DNA of 64,000 nt from Bacteroidales bacterium UBA2295. GTDB taxonomy: Bacteria; Bacteroidota; Bacteroidia; Bacteroidales; Tenuifilaceae. The notes beneath the pieces are model-generated. The model made no database searches. It had not been told where the DNA came from and saw only the letters and a program-made list of their open reading frames with translations. Each line of letters opens with the position of its first letter. The first letter of the stretch is position 1. Where the stretch lies: contig DDWD01000212.1 of NCBI GenBank assembly GCA_002345825.1, positions 1 to 64,000 of the forward strand. The letters run 5' to 3'. This document shows, piece after piece, positions 53,480 to 62,690 of the stretch. The position numbers and the translations under genes are program-made.

Positions 53480-54439
53480 ATGAAATTACTATTAACAACA
53501 CTGCTGCTGGCCGTTTACACAACCTTTTCGATGGCCCAAAATGATAGCCTAAAAGTTTTAAGAGAATTGGAGGAATCTGACACTACAAAAACCACTATGC
53601 AAGACACCTCCAAATTGGGCAAAACAGTCAAGGCACTTGCAGGAGAAACAAACAAGGATACCACAAAAATTAGAATTGGGAAACGGGAAGTTATTATTAT
53701 TGAAAAAGATGGAACCACTTCGATTGAAATCCCCGAATCTGGCGATAAGCATACCTTTGACATCGATACAGACAAAGATTTTACCTACAAGCGTAAACCA
53801 AAGTTTAAAGGCCATTGGGCTGGATTTGAATGGGGTTTCAACGGCTTTATGGATGCTGATCAATCGATCAACATGCAGGATGATCTTAAATATCTTGAAC
53901 TTAAACAGGGTCGTTCATGGAATTTTAATCTTAACTTCTTGCAGTACAGCTTTGGGTTTGGTACCGATAAGGTTGGGTTAGTAACCGGTTTGGGTTTTGA
54001 GTTTAATAATTACCACTTCAGAAACGGGAATTCTATTGAAGTGGTTGACGGGCAAACGGTAGCAGACAACTCGTATTTAACAGATCCCGGTATAATTGTC
54101 ACCAAGTCTCGATTATCAACAACTTACATCACCGCCCCATTGTTACTCGAGTTCCAGATTCCAACAAGCTATAGGCATAGAATATATTTCTCGGCAGGAG
54201 TTGTAGGGGGTGTAAAAATTGGTTCAAACACCAAGGTGGTATACGAGGGTGTAAACAAAGGAAAAGATAAGATTCGTGACGACTTCAACATCTCTCCCTT
54301 TCGATATGGAATCACATCTCGCATAGGATATCGTGGACTGAGCCTATTTGCTACCTACTACCCAGTGCAGTTCTTCGAAAAAAACAAGGGTGATGAGGTG
54401 TATCCTTTCAGCATTGGCTTGAGACTCCTAAACTTCTAA
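53480..54439 (+). CDS. Outer-membrane beta-barrel protein
   Basis: A 319-residue protein with a signal peptide (about 1-20, ending SMAQ), a polar linker (about 25-105) and a C-terminal barrel (about 115-319) of the PorT/OMP_b-brl_2 type: repeated strands such as WNFNLNFLQYSFGFGTDKVG and GLGFEFNNYHF, ending PFSIGLRLLNF with the terminal Phe of outer-membrane proteins. It follows the sigma/anti-sigma pair and may be its target. ATG 53480 is chosen over TTG 53474. Confidence 0.8.
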   Translation: MKLLLTTLLLAVYTTFSMAQNDSLKVLRELEESDTTKTTMQDTSKLGKTVKALAGETNKDTTKIRIGKREVIIIEKDGTTSIEIPESGDKHTFDIDTDKDFTYKRKPKFKGHWAGFEWGFNGFMDADQSINMQDDLKYLELKQGRSWNFNLNFLQYSFGFGTDKVGLVTGLGFEFNNYHFRNGNSIEVVDGQTVADNSYLTDPGIIVTKSRLSTTYITAPLLLEFQIPTSYRHRIYFSAGVVGGVKIGSNTKVVYEGVNKGKDKIRDDFNISPFRYGITSRIGYRGLSLFATYYPVQFFEKNKGDEVYPFSIGLRLLNF

Positions 54440-54466
54440 TAAACAAAGCAGTAACCGTATACAGAA

Positions 54467-54497
54467 AAGGCTTCTCCTTTAAGGAGAGGCTTTTTTT
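54467..54497 (+). terminator. Terminator after the sigma/anti-sigma/barrel genes
   Basis: AAGGCTTCTCC (54467-54477) pairs with GGAGAGGCTTT (54483-54493), 11 pairs including two G-U, around TTTAA, followed by a T-run to 54497. Confidence 0.85.
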
Positions 54498-54528
54498 GTT
54501 TAATATTTAACCTATATAACTATATTTG
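54495..54528 (+). promoter_or_regulatory. Promoter candidate for the TPR gene
   Basis: TATATTTG at 54521-54528 is a perfect -7 box. TTTG at 54495-54498, formed by the tail of the preceding terminator, lies 22 bases upstream, slightly long for a -33 element. ATG 54559 is 30 bases downstream. Confidence 0.55.
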
Positions 54529-54558
54529 CGGGGTATAGTTCACCAAAACTATCAGCCA

Positions 54559-56577
54559 ATGGTCAGATTTTTCACCACCCTTATAATGCTAGCAACATTG
54601 TCCTGCCTTGGTAGCTGGGCCAATAGCATTAACCACATCGATAGCCTTAAGCAACTAGAAAAGTCTGCACCACATGACTCCATTAGGATAAAAATTCTTA
54701 GCGAAATAGCCATAGCATATTCCGACAGCTCATACGCTAAAAGCATAAACACTTGGAAAGAGGCGCTTGCAATTGCTAATAAGCTTAGAGATAGGCAGCA
54801 GATGGGCGACATCCATCATCAAATTGGATACATACTTTACCAACAGGGAGAGTTTAAAAACGCACTGCAAGAGTATAACAACGCTTTGTCGGTATACAAC
54901 TACATTAGCAATAAGCAGGAAGTTGCAAGAGTATATAACGATATTGGTCTTGTATACAAAACCTGGGGACGATACGAACTTGCCATTGAAAGTTTTATAA
55001 AAGGGCTTGAACTGTTTGAGGAGATACCTGATGAGGAGGGTATGGCAATGGTCTCTAACAATATAGGGCAAATACATTTTTTTAGGGAAGATTATAATAA
55101 AGCCATTAGCTACTTCAACACATATTTAACCATAAACGAGCAAAACAAACGTCCCCGAGCAGTAGCTGGAGCATCCAATAATATCGCAGCAGCATATATG
55201 GAGCTTAAGAACTACAACCAAGCCTTAAGCTACTACAACAAATCATTAAGTATTTACGATTCCCTTGACCTAACGATTGGTGTAGCAATTCTAAGCGACA
55301 ACATAGGTATGCTACATACTAATAAAAATAATTTTAAAGAAGCGCTAAAACATCATTTTAAGGCGCTTAAACTTTTCAACTCGCTCAATAGCCAATCGCG
55401 CATATCGTATACCCTAAAAAATATTGGTGTTGCCTACTACATGTTAGGCGATTATAACAATTCAGATAAATATTTACTTCAAGCTAAAGATCTCGCAATA
55501 CACTACCAGCAGAAAGAAACCGAGAAGGAAATATATTACAACCTCTGCAATGTTTACGAGGCAAAGAAACAACCAGCAAAAGCCCTTAAATACTACAAGC
55601 TGATGACAGCAATAAAAGATTCGCTGTTTACTGCTGAAACAACCAAGAACATCGCATCAATTGAACTACAATACGAAGCGGAAAAGAAAGAAAGAGAATT
55701 CAGGTACATACAACAAAAACTTGAACAGCAAAAAATGTTTAGGGTCATCACTGGCTCAATAATTATAATCATATTGGCCCTTATGGTTTTGCTGATAATT
55801 GACAATAACCGAAAGAGAGTGTTGATTAGCAAGCTATACCAACGCAAACTTTTTTTGATGCAAACCCTTGAGCACTGTATCGAAAACAGGTTGGGCCGAC
55901 ATGAACCTGGTGAAAGTTTGCCCATACACACAACAATTTTACCAAAAACCGTTGGTTCTCAACCGGAATGCCAATTAGCAATATACAATAGCCCAGAACT
56001 AAAAATTATAATAACACTTTGGTCTCAAGTTCCAGAAGTTCCTTTGACCATTATCAAAGCGTTTCTTCTTAATGAACTACCAAAAAATCATAATAACAAT
56101 AACCCGAAACAACCTAAAGACTTAATTGAACTAATACAAAGTAAGTTTCTATTTACTATGGATTTGTTCGACATTAAACCCCACGATATCCTGCATACAG
56201 TTCTAGTTGTTGACTGCGAAAACAGAAAGGTTGTATTTGGTTCAAAAGCTGATAAACTTTGGGTTTGTAAGTCAAGTGGTACGGAGTTAATTCACCCCAA
56301 TAGTGCCATAAGTGTTGACTCGCTAAAAAACAGTGAACCATTGCTTTATGCAATAACCAGCAGTAATCATCAGAATGCAAAGGCATTTGAGGAACACCTA
56401 TTTAAAACCACCACAACAGTATCGGTTAACAACATGCAAAGCAAACTTGAGGTAATCAATAGCGCTCTAGAAACATGGAATCTCTCCGAGCTCCCATCTA
56501 AACAGTTCATATACTTGGCCGTTAGCATCGATTGTGATTTGCCCATCAGCATAGCTAACGTAGGTAAATTGTCATAA
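54559..56577 (+). CDS. TPR membrane protein with degenerate SpoIIE-like domain
   Basis: A 672-residue protein of the same plan as the 16.7-kb phosphatase: signal peptide (about 1-22), TPR array (about 40-370), membrane helix (about 400-420) and a C-terminal domain (about 460-665). The last domain keeps the SpoIIE order (LKIIITLWSQVPEVPLTIIKAFLLNEL; LFTMDLFDIKPHD; VVFGSKADKLWVC; LLYAITSSNHQNAK; FIYLAVSID) but has lost the metal ligands: the D-C-T-G-H-G position reads S-Q-V-P-E, SDG reads TSS, and the final DD is missing. I infer a pseudophosphatase; the TPR part is secure. Confidence 0.8.
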   Translation: MVRFFTTLIMLATLSCLGSWANSINHIDSLKQLEKSAPHDSIRIKILSEIAIAYSDSSYAKSINTWKEALAIANKLRDRQQMGDIHHQIGYILYQQGEFKNALQEYNNALSVYNYISNKQEVARVYNDIGLVYKTWGRYELAIESFIKGLELFEEIPDEEGMAMVSNNIGQIHFFREDYNKAISYFNTYLTINEQNKRPRAVAGASNNIAAAYMELKNYNQALSYYNKSLSIYDSLDLTIGVAILSDNIGMLHTNKNNFKEALKHHFKALKLFNSLNSQSRISYTLKNIGVAYYMLGDYNNSDKYLLQAKDLAIHYQQKETEKEIYYNLCNVYEAKKQPAKALKYYKLMTAIKDSLFTAETTKNIASIELQYEAEKKEREFRYIQQKLEQQKMFRVITGSIIIIILALMVLLIIDNNRKRVLISKLYQRKLFLMQTLEHCIENRLGRHEPGESLPIHTTILPKTVGSQPECQLAIYNSPELKIIITLWSQVPEVPLTIIKAFLLNELPKNHNNNNPKQPKDLIELIQSKFLFTMDLFDIKPHDILHTVLVVDCENRKVVFGSKADKLWVCKSSGTELIHPNSAISVDSLKNSEPLLYAITSSNHQNAKAFEEHLFKTTTTVSVNNMQSKLEVINSALETWNLSELPSKQFIYLAVSIDCDLPISIANVGKLS

Positions 56578-56670
56578 ATAATCCTGCTAAAGCGTTTGCC
56601 TGGCTAGTCAATATGTGAGCAATTAAATTTCCCATAGTATTTCACAATTGATAAAATTGTATGTATATTG

Positions 56671-56678
56671 TATCTTTA
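56671..56678 (+). promoter_or_regulatory. Weak -7-like box before pepE (TATCTTTA)
   Basis: One mismatch to TAnnTTTG, 39 bases before the pepE ATG. Confidence 0.3.
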
Positions 56679-56717
56679 TAAAAACACGTTGCTCAAACAT
56701 TAAATCCACTTAATACC

Positions 56718-57422
56718 ATGAGATTACTGCTAATAAGCAATTCTACCAATGCAGGAGAGGATTACCTTCAGCACCCAATGGGCGAAATAGCTTCATTTTT
56801 AAAAGGGGTAAAGAAAGTACTATTTCTACCCTATGCCGCTGTTACCTTTAGTTTCGACGACTACGAGAAAAAAGTACAGAAGAAATTCAGCGAGCTCGGT
56901 ATTGAGGTTGACTCGCTGCATAAGCATAAGAACGCTAAAGATACCGTTCGAAATGCTGAGGCATTTGTTGTTGGAGGCGGCAACACCTTTAGGCTTTTGA
57001 AAATGATTCAGCAGCTCGATATTATTGAAACCCTCCGCTACAAAGTGCTCGATGGAGCCCCGTATGTAGGCTGGAGCGCTGGTTCAAACGTAGCCTGCCC
57101 AACCATTTGCACAACCAACGACATGCCCATTGTTGAACCCGATAACTTTAGCGCTTTCAATCTGGTTCGTTTCCAAATCAACCCCCATTATCTAGATGCT
57201 AACCCCGATGGGCATGCAGGAGAAACCCGCGAACAACGAATAGAAGAGTTCGTTACCATGGATCCGTTCTCATACGTTGTGGGACTTAGGGAGGGTAGTA
57301 TCATTAGAGTTGAAGATGGTGATATTAGCCTAATTGGAGGCAAACCCATGAGGGTGTTTAAAAATGGGATGGCTCCCAAGGAATTCAATGCTGGTGATGA
57401 TTTAGATTTTCTTTTCGAATAA
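56718..57422 (+). CDS. pepE: Dipeptidase E (alpha-aspartyl dipeptidase)
   Basis: A 234-residue S51-family serine peptidase that hydrolyses Asp-X dipeptides in the cytoplasm. It has AFVVGGGNTFRLLKM, the nucleophile elbow GWSAGSNVACPTICTTNDMP and NPHYLDANPDGHAGETRE with the catalytic His, in the usual order. Length is typical. A strong terminator follows. Confidence 0.95.
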   Translation: MRLLLISNSTNAGEDYLQHPMGEIASFLKGVKKVLFLPYAAVTFSFDDYEKKVQKKFSELGIEVDSLHKHKNAKDTVRNAEAFVVGGGNTFRLLKMIQQLDIIETLRYKVLDGAPYVGWSAGSNVACPTICTTNDMPIVEPDNFSAFNLVRFQINPHYLDANPDGHAGETREQRIEEFVTMDPFSYVVGLREGSIIRVEDGDISLIGGKPMRVFKNGMAPKEFNAGDDLDFLFE

Positions 57423-57447
57423 AATACTGAAACAATTACACAATATG

Positions 57448-57475
57448 AAGCCACGCTTTTCGCGTGGCTTTTTTT
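57448..57475 (+). terminator. Terminator after pepE
   Basis: AAGCCACGC-TTTTC-GCGTGGCTT, a perfect 9-bp stem, followed by TTTTT. Confidence 0.92.
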
Positions 57476-57499
57476 GGTTCGTAAAACCTTAATTTTTCG

Positions 57500-57507
57500 T
57501 ACATTTG
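57500..57507 (+). promoter_or_regulatory. Candidate -7 box for the SUI1 gene (TACATTTG)
   Basis: A perfect TAnnTTTG match 26 bases before ATG 57534. A TTTG at 57473-57476, part of the pepE terminator tail, lies 23 bases upstream. Confidence 0.5.
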
Positions 57508-57533
57508 CCCTCTTAACCCAACTCGCAAATTGT

Positions 57534-57875
57534 ATGAACGACTGGAAAGATAAGCTAAAATTTGCCTATTCAACCAATCCTGAGTATACACCCGAAGAGC
57601 AGGAAGAACCAATCGAAACCGTTGAGCCCAGCAAACAAATCATACGCGTTTGGCTCGAAAAGAAAAACCGGGGAGGAAAAGTTGTTTCAATTGTTTCGGG
57701 CTTTGTTGGACCCGATGAGGATTTAAAAAATTTAGGGAAAATTTTAAAAAGCCGCTGTGGTGTGGGGGGCAGCGTAAAAGATGGCGAGATAATCGTTCAA
57801 GGCGATTTTCGCGATAGAATTTTGTCCATACTCAATGAACTGGGGTATAAAAATGTAAAGAAAGCTGGAGGATAA
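57534..57875 (+). CDS. SUI1/eIF1-like translation factor
   Basis: A 113-residue protein with an acidic N-terminal part and the SUI1 fold (about 38-110): RVWLEKKNRGGKVVSIVSGF, LKSRCGVGGSVKDGEIIVQG and RILSILNELGYKNVKKAGG. Bacterial SUI1 (YciH-like) proteins resemble eukaryotic eIF1 and may improve start-codon fidelity; their exact role in bacteria is not settled. ATG 57534 is preferred to an earlier in-frame start that would lie in the terminator. Confidence 0.93.
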   Translation: MNDWKDKLKFAYSTNPEYTPEEQEEPIETVEPSKQIIRVWLEKKNRGGKVVSIVSGFVGPDEDLKNLGKILKSRCGVGGSVKDGEIIVQGDFRDRILSILNELGYKNVKKAGG

Positions 57876-57913
57876 TACCACATCGCTTCCCTTTCTACTC
57901 TTAATCAACTTTT

Positions 57914-59185
57914 ATGATCAAACGAAATACGTTTCTGTTTCTCCTCTTGCTAACCTCTGCTTGGCCTGTGTTTGCAGGCGATACCATTAGGGTAATGCAT
58001 TACAACCTGCTATACTACGATATGAACACCTCGTGGTGTACCAGCGTAAATAACAATGTGACCGAAAAAGACTCATACCTTAAGACGATTACATCCTATT
58101 ACAAGCCCGATATTTTTACTGTGAATGAAATGAACGGAAGCGTTAGCAGCGTTGACAGGATTATTGAGAATGTTTTAAACGACGATGGATCGACTAACTA
58201 TAAAAGAGCAAATTACGCAGGAAGCTACCTTGTTAATATGCTTTATTACAACACCAACAGGCTTGCCCTTAAGTCGCAAACCTACATTTTAACCTCACCA
58301 CGAATTACCGATGTCTATCGTTTGTACTACAAATCGGACGACTTGGCTAAGGGCGACACCATTTTCGTAACCTGTATTGTTACTCACCTTAAGGCAGGAA
58401 GCGGATCGAGCGAAGCGGCAACCAGAGCCCAAGCCGCATTGCAAATAATGAGCCATATCGATAAGTACAATGTTGATGACAACATCCTTTTTATGGGCGA
58501 TTTTAATGTTTACACATCAGCCGAGGAGGCCTTTCAGTCGTTTATAACACCAACACCCTCTGGAGTACAAATCTTCGATCCTATTGATGCTGTTGGTAGC
58601 TGGAATAACAATTCATACTATGCACCCTACCACACGCAGTCAACACACACATCGGGCGATTGCCACTCAGGAGGTGGTATGGATGATCGATTCGACTTTA
58701 TTCTATCCTCAAAATCAATATTAGAAGGGAGTTCAAGAACAAATTACGTTAAGGATTCCTATTGGGCATATGGTCAGGATGGTAACCGTTTCAACCAATC
58801 TCTAATCAGCCCCAGTAATACAACATTGCCCAGCCACGTGCTCAACGCCCTGTACAATATGTCCGATCACCTCCCCGTAACGCTTAAACTTTATGTTGAT
58901 GCAAACCCTTTAATGGGTTCAGATGTTAATATCAGCAATTCGGGTAACATTAGGGTTAAAAACCCAATTGACAATTCAATCTTGCTATGGAGCAAAAGCG
59001 ACAAAGCCGAGTACGTTGAAATAATGGTTACAAACCTACTGGGAAGTGTAATGATAAGAGAAAACCTTACGCTGTACCCCAACGAAAAATGTAGTTTCGG
59101 TGCAGCTCAGTTACCATCGGGTATATACATAATAACGGTGAAAGGTAAAAGCATCTCGTTTATTTCAAAAATCATTAAAAGATGA
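57914..59185 (+). CDS. Secreted endonuclease/exonuclease/phosphatase-family protein (T9SS)
   Basis: 423 residues: signal peptide (about 1-21), an EEP domain (about 25-335) with MHYNLLYY, VNEMNGS (metal-binding Glu), VTHLKAGSGSSEAATRAQA, MGDFNVY and SDHLPVTL, then a C-terminal type IX sorting domain (about 345-423: VEIMVTNLLGSVMI, LPSGIYIITVKGKSISFISKIIKR-like end). The substrate may be nucleic acid or phosphoester; sequence cannot tell. It is followed eight bases later by the large zincin-like gene. Confidence 0.9.
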   Translation: MIKRNTFLFLLLLTSAWPVFAGDTIRVMHYNLLYYDMNTSWCTSVNNNVTEKDSYLKTITSYYKPDIFTVNEMNGSVSSVDRIIENVLNDDGSTNYKRANYAGSYLVNMLYYNTNRLALKSQTYILTSPRITDVYRLYYKSDDLAKGDTIFVTCIVTHLKAGSGSSEAATRAQAALQIMSHIDKYNVDDNILFMGDFNVYTSAEEAFQSFITPTPSGVQIFDPIDAVGSWNNNSYYAPYHTQSTHTSGDCHSGGGMDDRFDFILSSKSILEGSSRTNYVKDSYWAYGQDGNRFNQSLISPSNTTLPSHVLNALYNMSDHLPVTLKLYVDANPLMGSDVNISNSGNIRVKNPIDNSILLWSKSDKAEYVEIMVTNLLGSVMIRENLTLYPNEKCSFGAAQLPSGIYIITVKGKSISFISKIIKR

Positions 59186-59192
59186 TTAGCCT

Positions 59193-62084
59193 ATGCGTTA
59201 CGCCCTGTTTTTGTTTACAATCCTTTTGATATCGGGACAAGCAATTGGCCAGTACTACGTAAGTGGTCAGGAGCCTTTTCGTTTCAAATGGGAGCAAATT
59301 CAGAATGAAAACTTCCGCCTAGTTTTCCAAGAAGGGGCTGACTCTACTGCCACAGTTTTCGAAAAATATATAGATCAATCCCTACTACGAGTATCTACAA
59401 CCCTAAACCATAATCCTAGTAAGTTCTCGGCTGTAATACATAGCAATAGCATCCTATCGAATGGTTTTGTATCGTGGGCTCCACGCAGAATGGAGGTAAT
59501 TTCAACCCCATCCCTCGATGCCTCACCAGATCCGTGGCTGCTGCATCTTGCGTTACACGAAACACGGCATGTTGTACAACTCGATAAAATTTTTGGGAAT
59601 AAATATAGAGTTGGAAACCTATTATTCGGAGAGCAAGCCATTGGTTTTAAACTACTGCTAACACCCCTTTGGTTCCTCGAGGGCGATGCTGTTTTCGCCG
59701 AGACAGCTTATTCTAAAGCAGGTAGGGGCAGACAATCTGCATTTTACATACACTACCTTGCTCATATGGCTCAAAACGGAGGCTCAAAATATAGCTACGA
59801 CAAGTGGTTACTGGGTTCTTATAAAGACTACATCCCTAATCATTACAGCTTTGGATATCAGATGGTGGGATACACCAACATGAAGTATGGAACTAATGTT
59901 TGGAGCAATGCTTTAACCGATGTTTCGCGAAAGCTATTTTTTACTTTTCCATTTTATCGCTCTGTAAAACGAAGCACTAAACAATCAACAAAACAACTAT
60001 TTGCCGAGATAATTCTGTACCACGATTCGCTTTGGCAAACAATTAAAGTTAATGATGAGATAAATATTCATAAACAGCTTCTTTACAAAAGTTACAAGCA
60101 TAATAACTTTATTGAATACACCCACCCATATTTAATAAACGACTCAACCTTAATCTCACTAAAAAAATCACTATCCCAAAGGCCCCAGTTTATTATTGCT
60201 AGGTTGAATGACAAATCGGAGAAAAGGATACATACACCAGGCATACTCACTGGGCCAGTAAACTACTCAACCAATCAAATACTTTGGAGCCAGTATAGTG
60301 CTCACCCTCGATGGGAGTACGTTGATTACTCCGAAATCTGGCAATACGATTTAACATTGCAAAAAGCCCAAAGAATTACTACCAAAACAAGGTGCTTCAA
60401 CCCAATTGAATATGCCAATGGCTCCATTGCAGTAATTGAGAATAGTGCTAGGGGTGACTATTTCATCGCCGTAATTGACCAACAGGGCAAAAAATTGCAT
60501 AGCCTAAAAATGCCCAACACCCTTGAGCTAAAAGAGATTTGCAGGGGCGATAACACCGAAATATTTGCCAGATGTGCATCGCCTAACGGAATGGTCATAC
60601 TTAAATATCCTGATATGTATAGCCAACCCGACACAACCTTAGGGCCAATACACAACGATATTTCCAACTTAACCTACAATCAAGATTATCTTTACTTCAC
60701 CAAGACACACAATTACAGAGAGAATATATATGCAATTAATACACTCTCTAACAAAGTATATAGTATTTCAAACTCAACATTTGGTTTAAGTAATTTAAGT
60801 TATAACAAGCAGCTTGTTGCCAGCGAATTTTCAACCTCGGGCGCATATCCCGTTGTGGTATCCATTGACTCTACATTTATAGGAACGCTGGAGAAAGAGG
60901 AACTACCCCTATTTTTTAGCAAAAACACATATTTGGACTATAACTTGCCACACAATGCTCCCGATCATAATAACCACAATAGCGAATATGGTAAGTATGT
61001 AAAAGCAAAAAATATTTTCAACATACACAGTTGGGCTCCTATTTATTACAATCCAATGGACCTAATAAACGGAAGCACAACAATATACCCAGGGGTTTCT
61101 TTTATATCGCAAAACCTAACCAGCACTGTGGTTTCAAGCATAGGATACTCCTACAATAAAACCCACGGAGGGCACGCCCACATTGAATATATGGGGTGGT
61201 ATCCAAAAATTATGGCTGGTATAGACTATGGCAATGAGTACTCAGTTATACAGCATGGCCCGCTGGCCCCCAACCTTATAAGCTACTCGGACCAACCCAG
61301 AGCGAAAGCACAGCTAAGAGTTCGAATACCTTACACCTTTTCGTCTGGGAATATTGTAAGCTCGGCCAACTTGGGGATTTCACTAGTCTATAGCAACGAT
61401 TGGATGTGGAGTTATGCCGATGAGCTCTACCAGAAATGGTATGGCTCACTTGAGCCATACATTTCGTTTTATGCGCTAACCAGAAAAGCCCATAGGGATA
61501 TTAGATCCAAATATGGAGTGCAACTATTTGCAGCAACGCTAAGCTCACCAACGAGCAAGGTTCTAGGAAATTCATCGTTTATTAAAGGTTGGCTTTTCTT
61601 GCCTGGTTTGAGCGCAAACCACAGCTTGTTGCTTACGGGGCAGAGCGAGACCCAAACACCACAGCAATACGTTAGAACCTTGCGCTACACGCCCGCAAGG
61701 GGTTATGACCGATCACTCTCCAAATCGGTTGTAACTGCCTCAATCGATTATACCTTCCCTGCAGCTTATCTAGACATAGCAATCGGTCCCGTATTGTATA
61801 TAAAAAGGTTGGTGGGGAACTTTTTCTACGATAATGCTGTTGAAGACAGGTATATACAGAGCGATAATGGTCTTATTCCCCAAAGGGAAAGGATACAAAC
61901 CGTTGGCCTTGATATAACCACCGATTTTCATCTATTTAGAACATCATACCCACTCAATGTTGGTTATAGAGGTGGATTCAGGCTAAACGAAGGGACTTTT
62001 TTCCATAGCATAATTTTTTCGGCTTCACTCGAAAGTCTTACAGGTTACCTACCTTCGCTGCACAATGCTGTATTTAATTTTTAG
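59193..62084 (+). CDS. Large secreted zincin-like protein with barrel-like C-terminus
   Basis: A 963-residue protein with a signal peptide (about 1-19). The N-terminal third (about 25-280) has a HETRH motif at residues 122-126 (HLALHETRHVVQLDKIFG) and WFLEGDAVFAE around Glu163, the HExxH...E pattern of gluzincin metalloproteases. The middle (about 290-580) has TolB-like propeller features (ILWSQYSAHPRWEYVDYSEIWQYDL). The C-terminal third (about 620-963) is beta-rich, with strands typical of an outer-membrane barrel, ending NAVFNF. I do not recognise a named full-length family. It is co-directional with the T9SS gene upstream, eight bases apart. Confidence 0.75.
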   Translation: MRYALFLFTILLISGQAIGQYYVSGQEPFRFKWEQIQNENFRLVFQEGADSTATVFEKYIDQSLLRVSTTLNHNPSKFSAVIHSNSILSNGFVSWAPRRMEVISTPSLDASPDPWLLHLALHETRHVVQLDKIFGNKYRVGNLLFGEQAIGFKLLLTPLWFLEGDAVFAETAYSKAGRGRQSAFYIHYLAHMAQNGGSKYSYDKWLLGSYKDYIPNHYSFGYQMVGYTNMKYGTNVWSNALTDVSRKLFFTFPFYRSVKRSTKQSTKQLFAEIILYHDSLWQTIKVNDEINIHKQLLYKSYKHNNFIEYTHPYLINDSTLISLKKSLSQRPQFIIARLNDKSEKRIHTPGILTGPVNYSTNQILWSQYSAHPRWEYVDYSEIWQYDLTLQKAQRITTKTRCFNPIEYANGSIAVIENSARGDYFIAVIDQQGKKLHSLKMPNTLELKEICRGDNTEIFARCASPNGMVILKYPDMYSQPDTTLGPIHNDISNLTYNQDYLYFTKTHNYRENIYAINTLSNKVYSISNSTFGLSNLSYNKQLVASEFSTSGAYPVVVSIDSTFIGTLEKEELPLFFSKNTYLDYNLPHNAPDHNNHNSEYGKYVKAKNIFNIHSWAPIYYNPMDLINGSTTIYPGVSFISQNLTSTVVSSIGYSYNKTHGGHAHIEYMGWYPKIMAGIDYGNEYSVIQHGPLAPNLISYSDQPRAKAQLRVRIPYTFSSGNIVSSANLGISLVYSNDWMWSYADELYQKWYGSLEPYISFYALTRKAHRDIRSKYGVQLFAATLSSPTSKVLGNSSFIKGWLFLPGLSANHSLLLTGQSETQTPQQYVRTLRYTPARGYDRSLSKSVVTASIDYTFPAAYLDIAIGPVLYIKRLVGNFFYDNAVEDRYIQSDNGLIPQRERIQTVGLDITTDFHLFRTSYPLNVGYRGGFRLNEGTFFHSIIFSASLESLTGYLPSLHNAVFNF

Positions 62085-62122
62085 ATAATGTAGTATACAT
62101 TAACATAACATACTATAGTATA

Positions 62123-62680
62123 ATGGATCCTAATGAAACGATAAAACAACTTAAGTCAGATCTTCGAAAGGAGATTCGCCAACGAAAAAAACAAGCGGAT
62201 TCTTCCGCCATGGATTACGAATCATTAAAAATATTTCAAGATGTTGAACAGCTCGAAGAGTTCAAGAAGGCTAAGGTAGTTCTTGCCTACTGGTCGATGC
62301 CTGATGAGGTTCAAACCCACAACTTTGTAATGAAATGGTACAAGCATAAACAAATATTCCTACCGCTTGTGGTTGGTGATGTACTTGAACTGCGAGAGTT
62401 TAGTGGAATGGAATGCATGCGGGTTGGCCCATCGTTTGGAATTCTGGAACCGCAGGATGGAAAAGCTTACCAAAGCCAACCCATTGATCTTGCTATTATT
62501 CCTGGTGTGGCATTCGACACCAAGAATAACAGAATGGGCCGCGGTAAGGGCTACTACGACAAGCTGCTTAAAACACAAAATATGTACAAAGTGGGCGTTG
62601 CTTTTAGTTTTCAAATGGTTCCATCTGTACCTATCGACTCTTTTGATATCCCTATGGATATGGTTATTTACCCCAAATAA
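62123..62680 (+). CDS. 5-formyltetrahydrofolate cyclo-ligase
   Basis: A 185-residue protein of the 5-FTHF cyclo-ligase family, which turns 5-formyl-THF into 5,10-methenyl-THF using ATP. Motifs: the basic N-terminus DLRKEIRQRKKQ, LAYWSMPDEVQTHNF, and the P-loop-like MGRGKGYYDKLL near the C-terminus. It begins 39 bases after the zincin-like gene and ends ten bases before the endonuclease gene. Confidence 0.95.
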   Translation: MDPNETIKQLKSDLRKEIRQRKKQADSSAMDYESLKIFQDVEQLEEFKKAKVVLAYWSMPDEVQTHNFVMKWYKHKQIFLPLVVGDVLELREFSGMECMRVGPSFGILEPQDGKAYQSQPIDLAIIPGVAFDTKNNRMGRGKGYYDKLLKTQNMYKVGVAFSFQMVPSVPIDSFDIPMDMVIYPK

Positions 62681-62690
62681 ATTAGTTACT

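Noticed and set aside
62085..62122. TAGTAT/ATACTA inverted repeat before the cyclo-ligase gene as an operator
   Set aside because: Six-base arms in an AT-rich spacer are expected by chance; no regulator is nearby.
62367..62690. Longer form of the endonuclease I gene starting inside the cyclo-ligase gene
   Set aside because: The extra 108 residues are an out-of-frame reading of the cyclo-ligase; a signal peptide begins exactly at ATG 62691.
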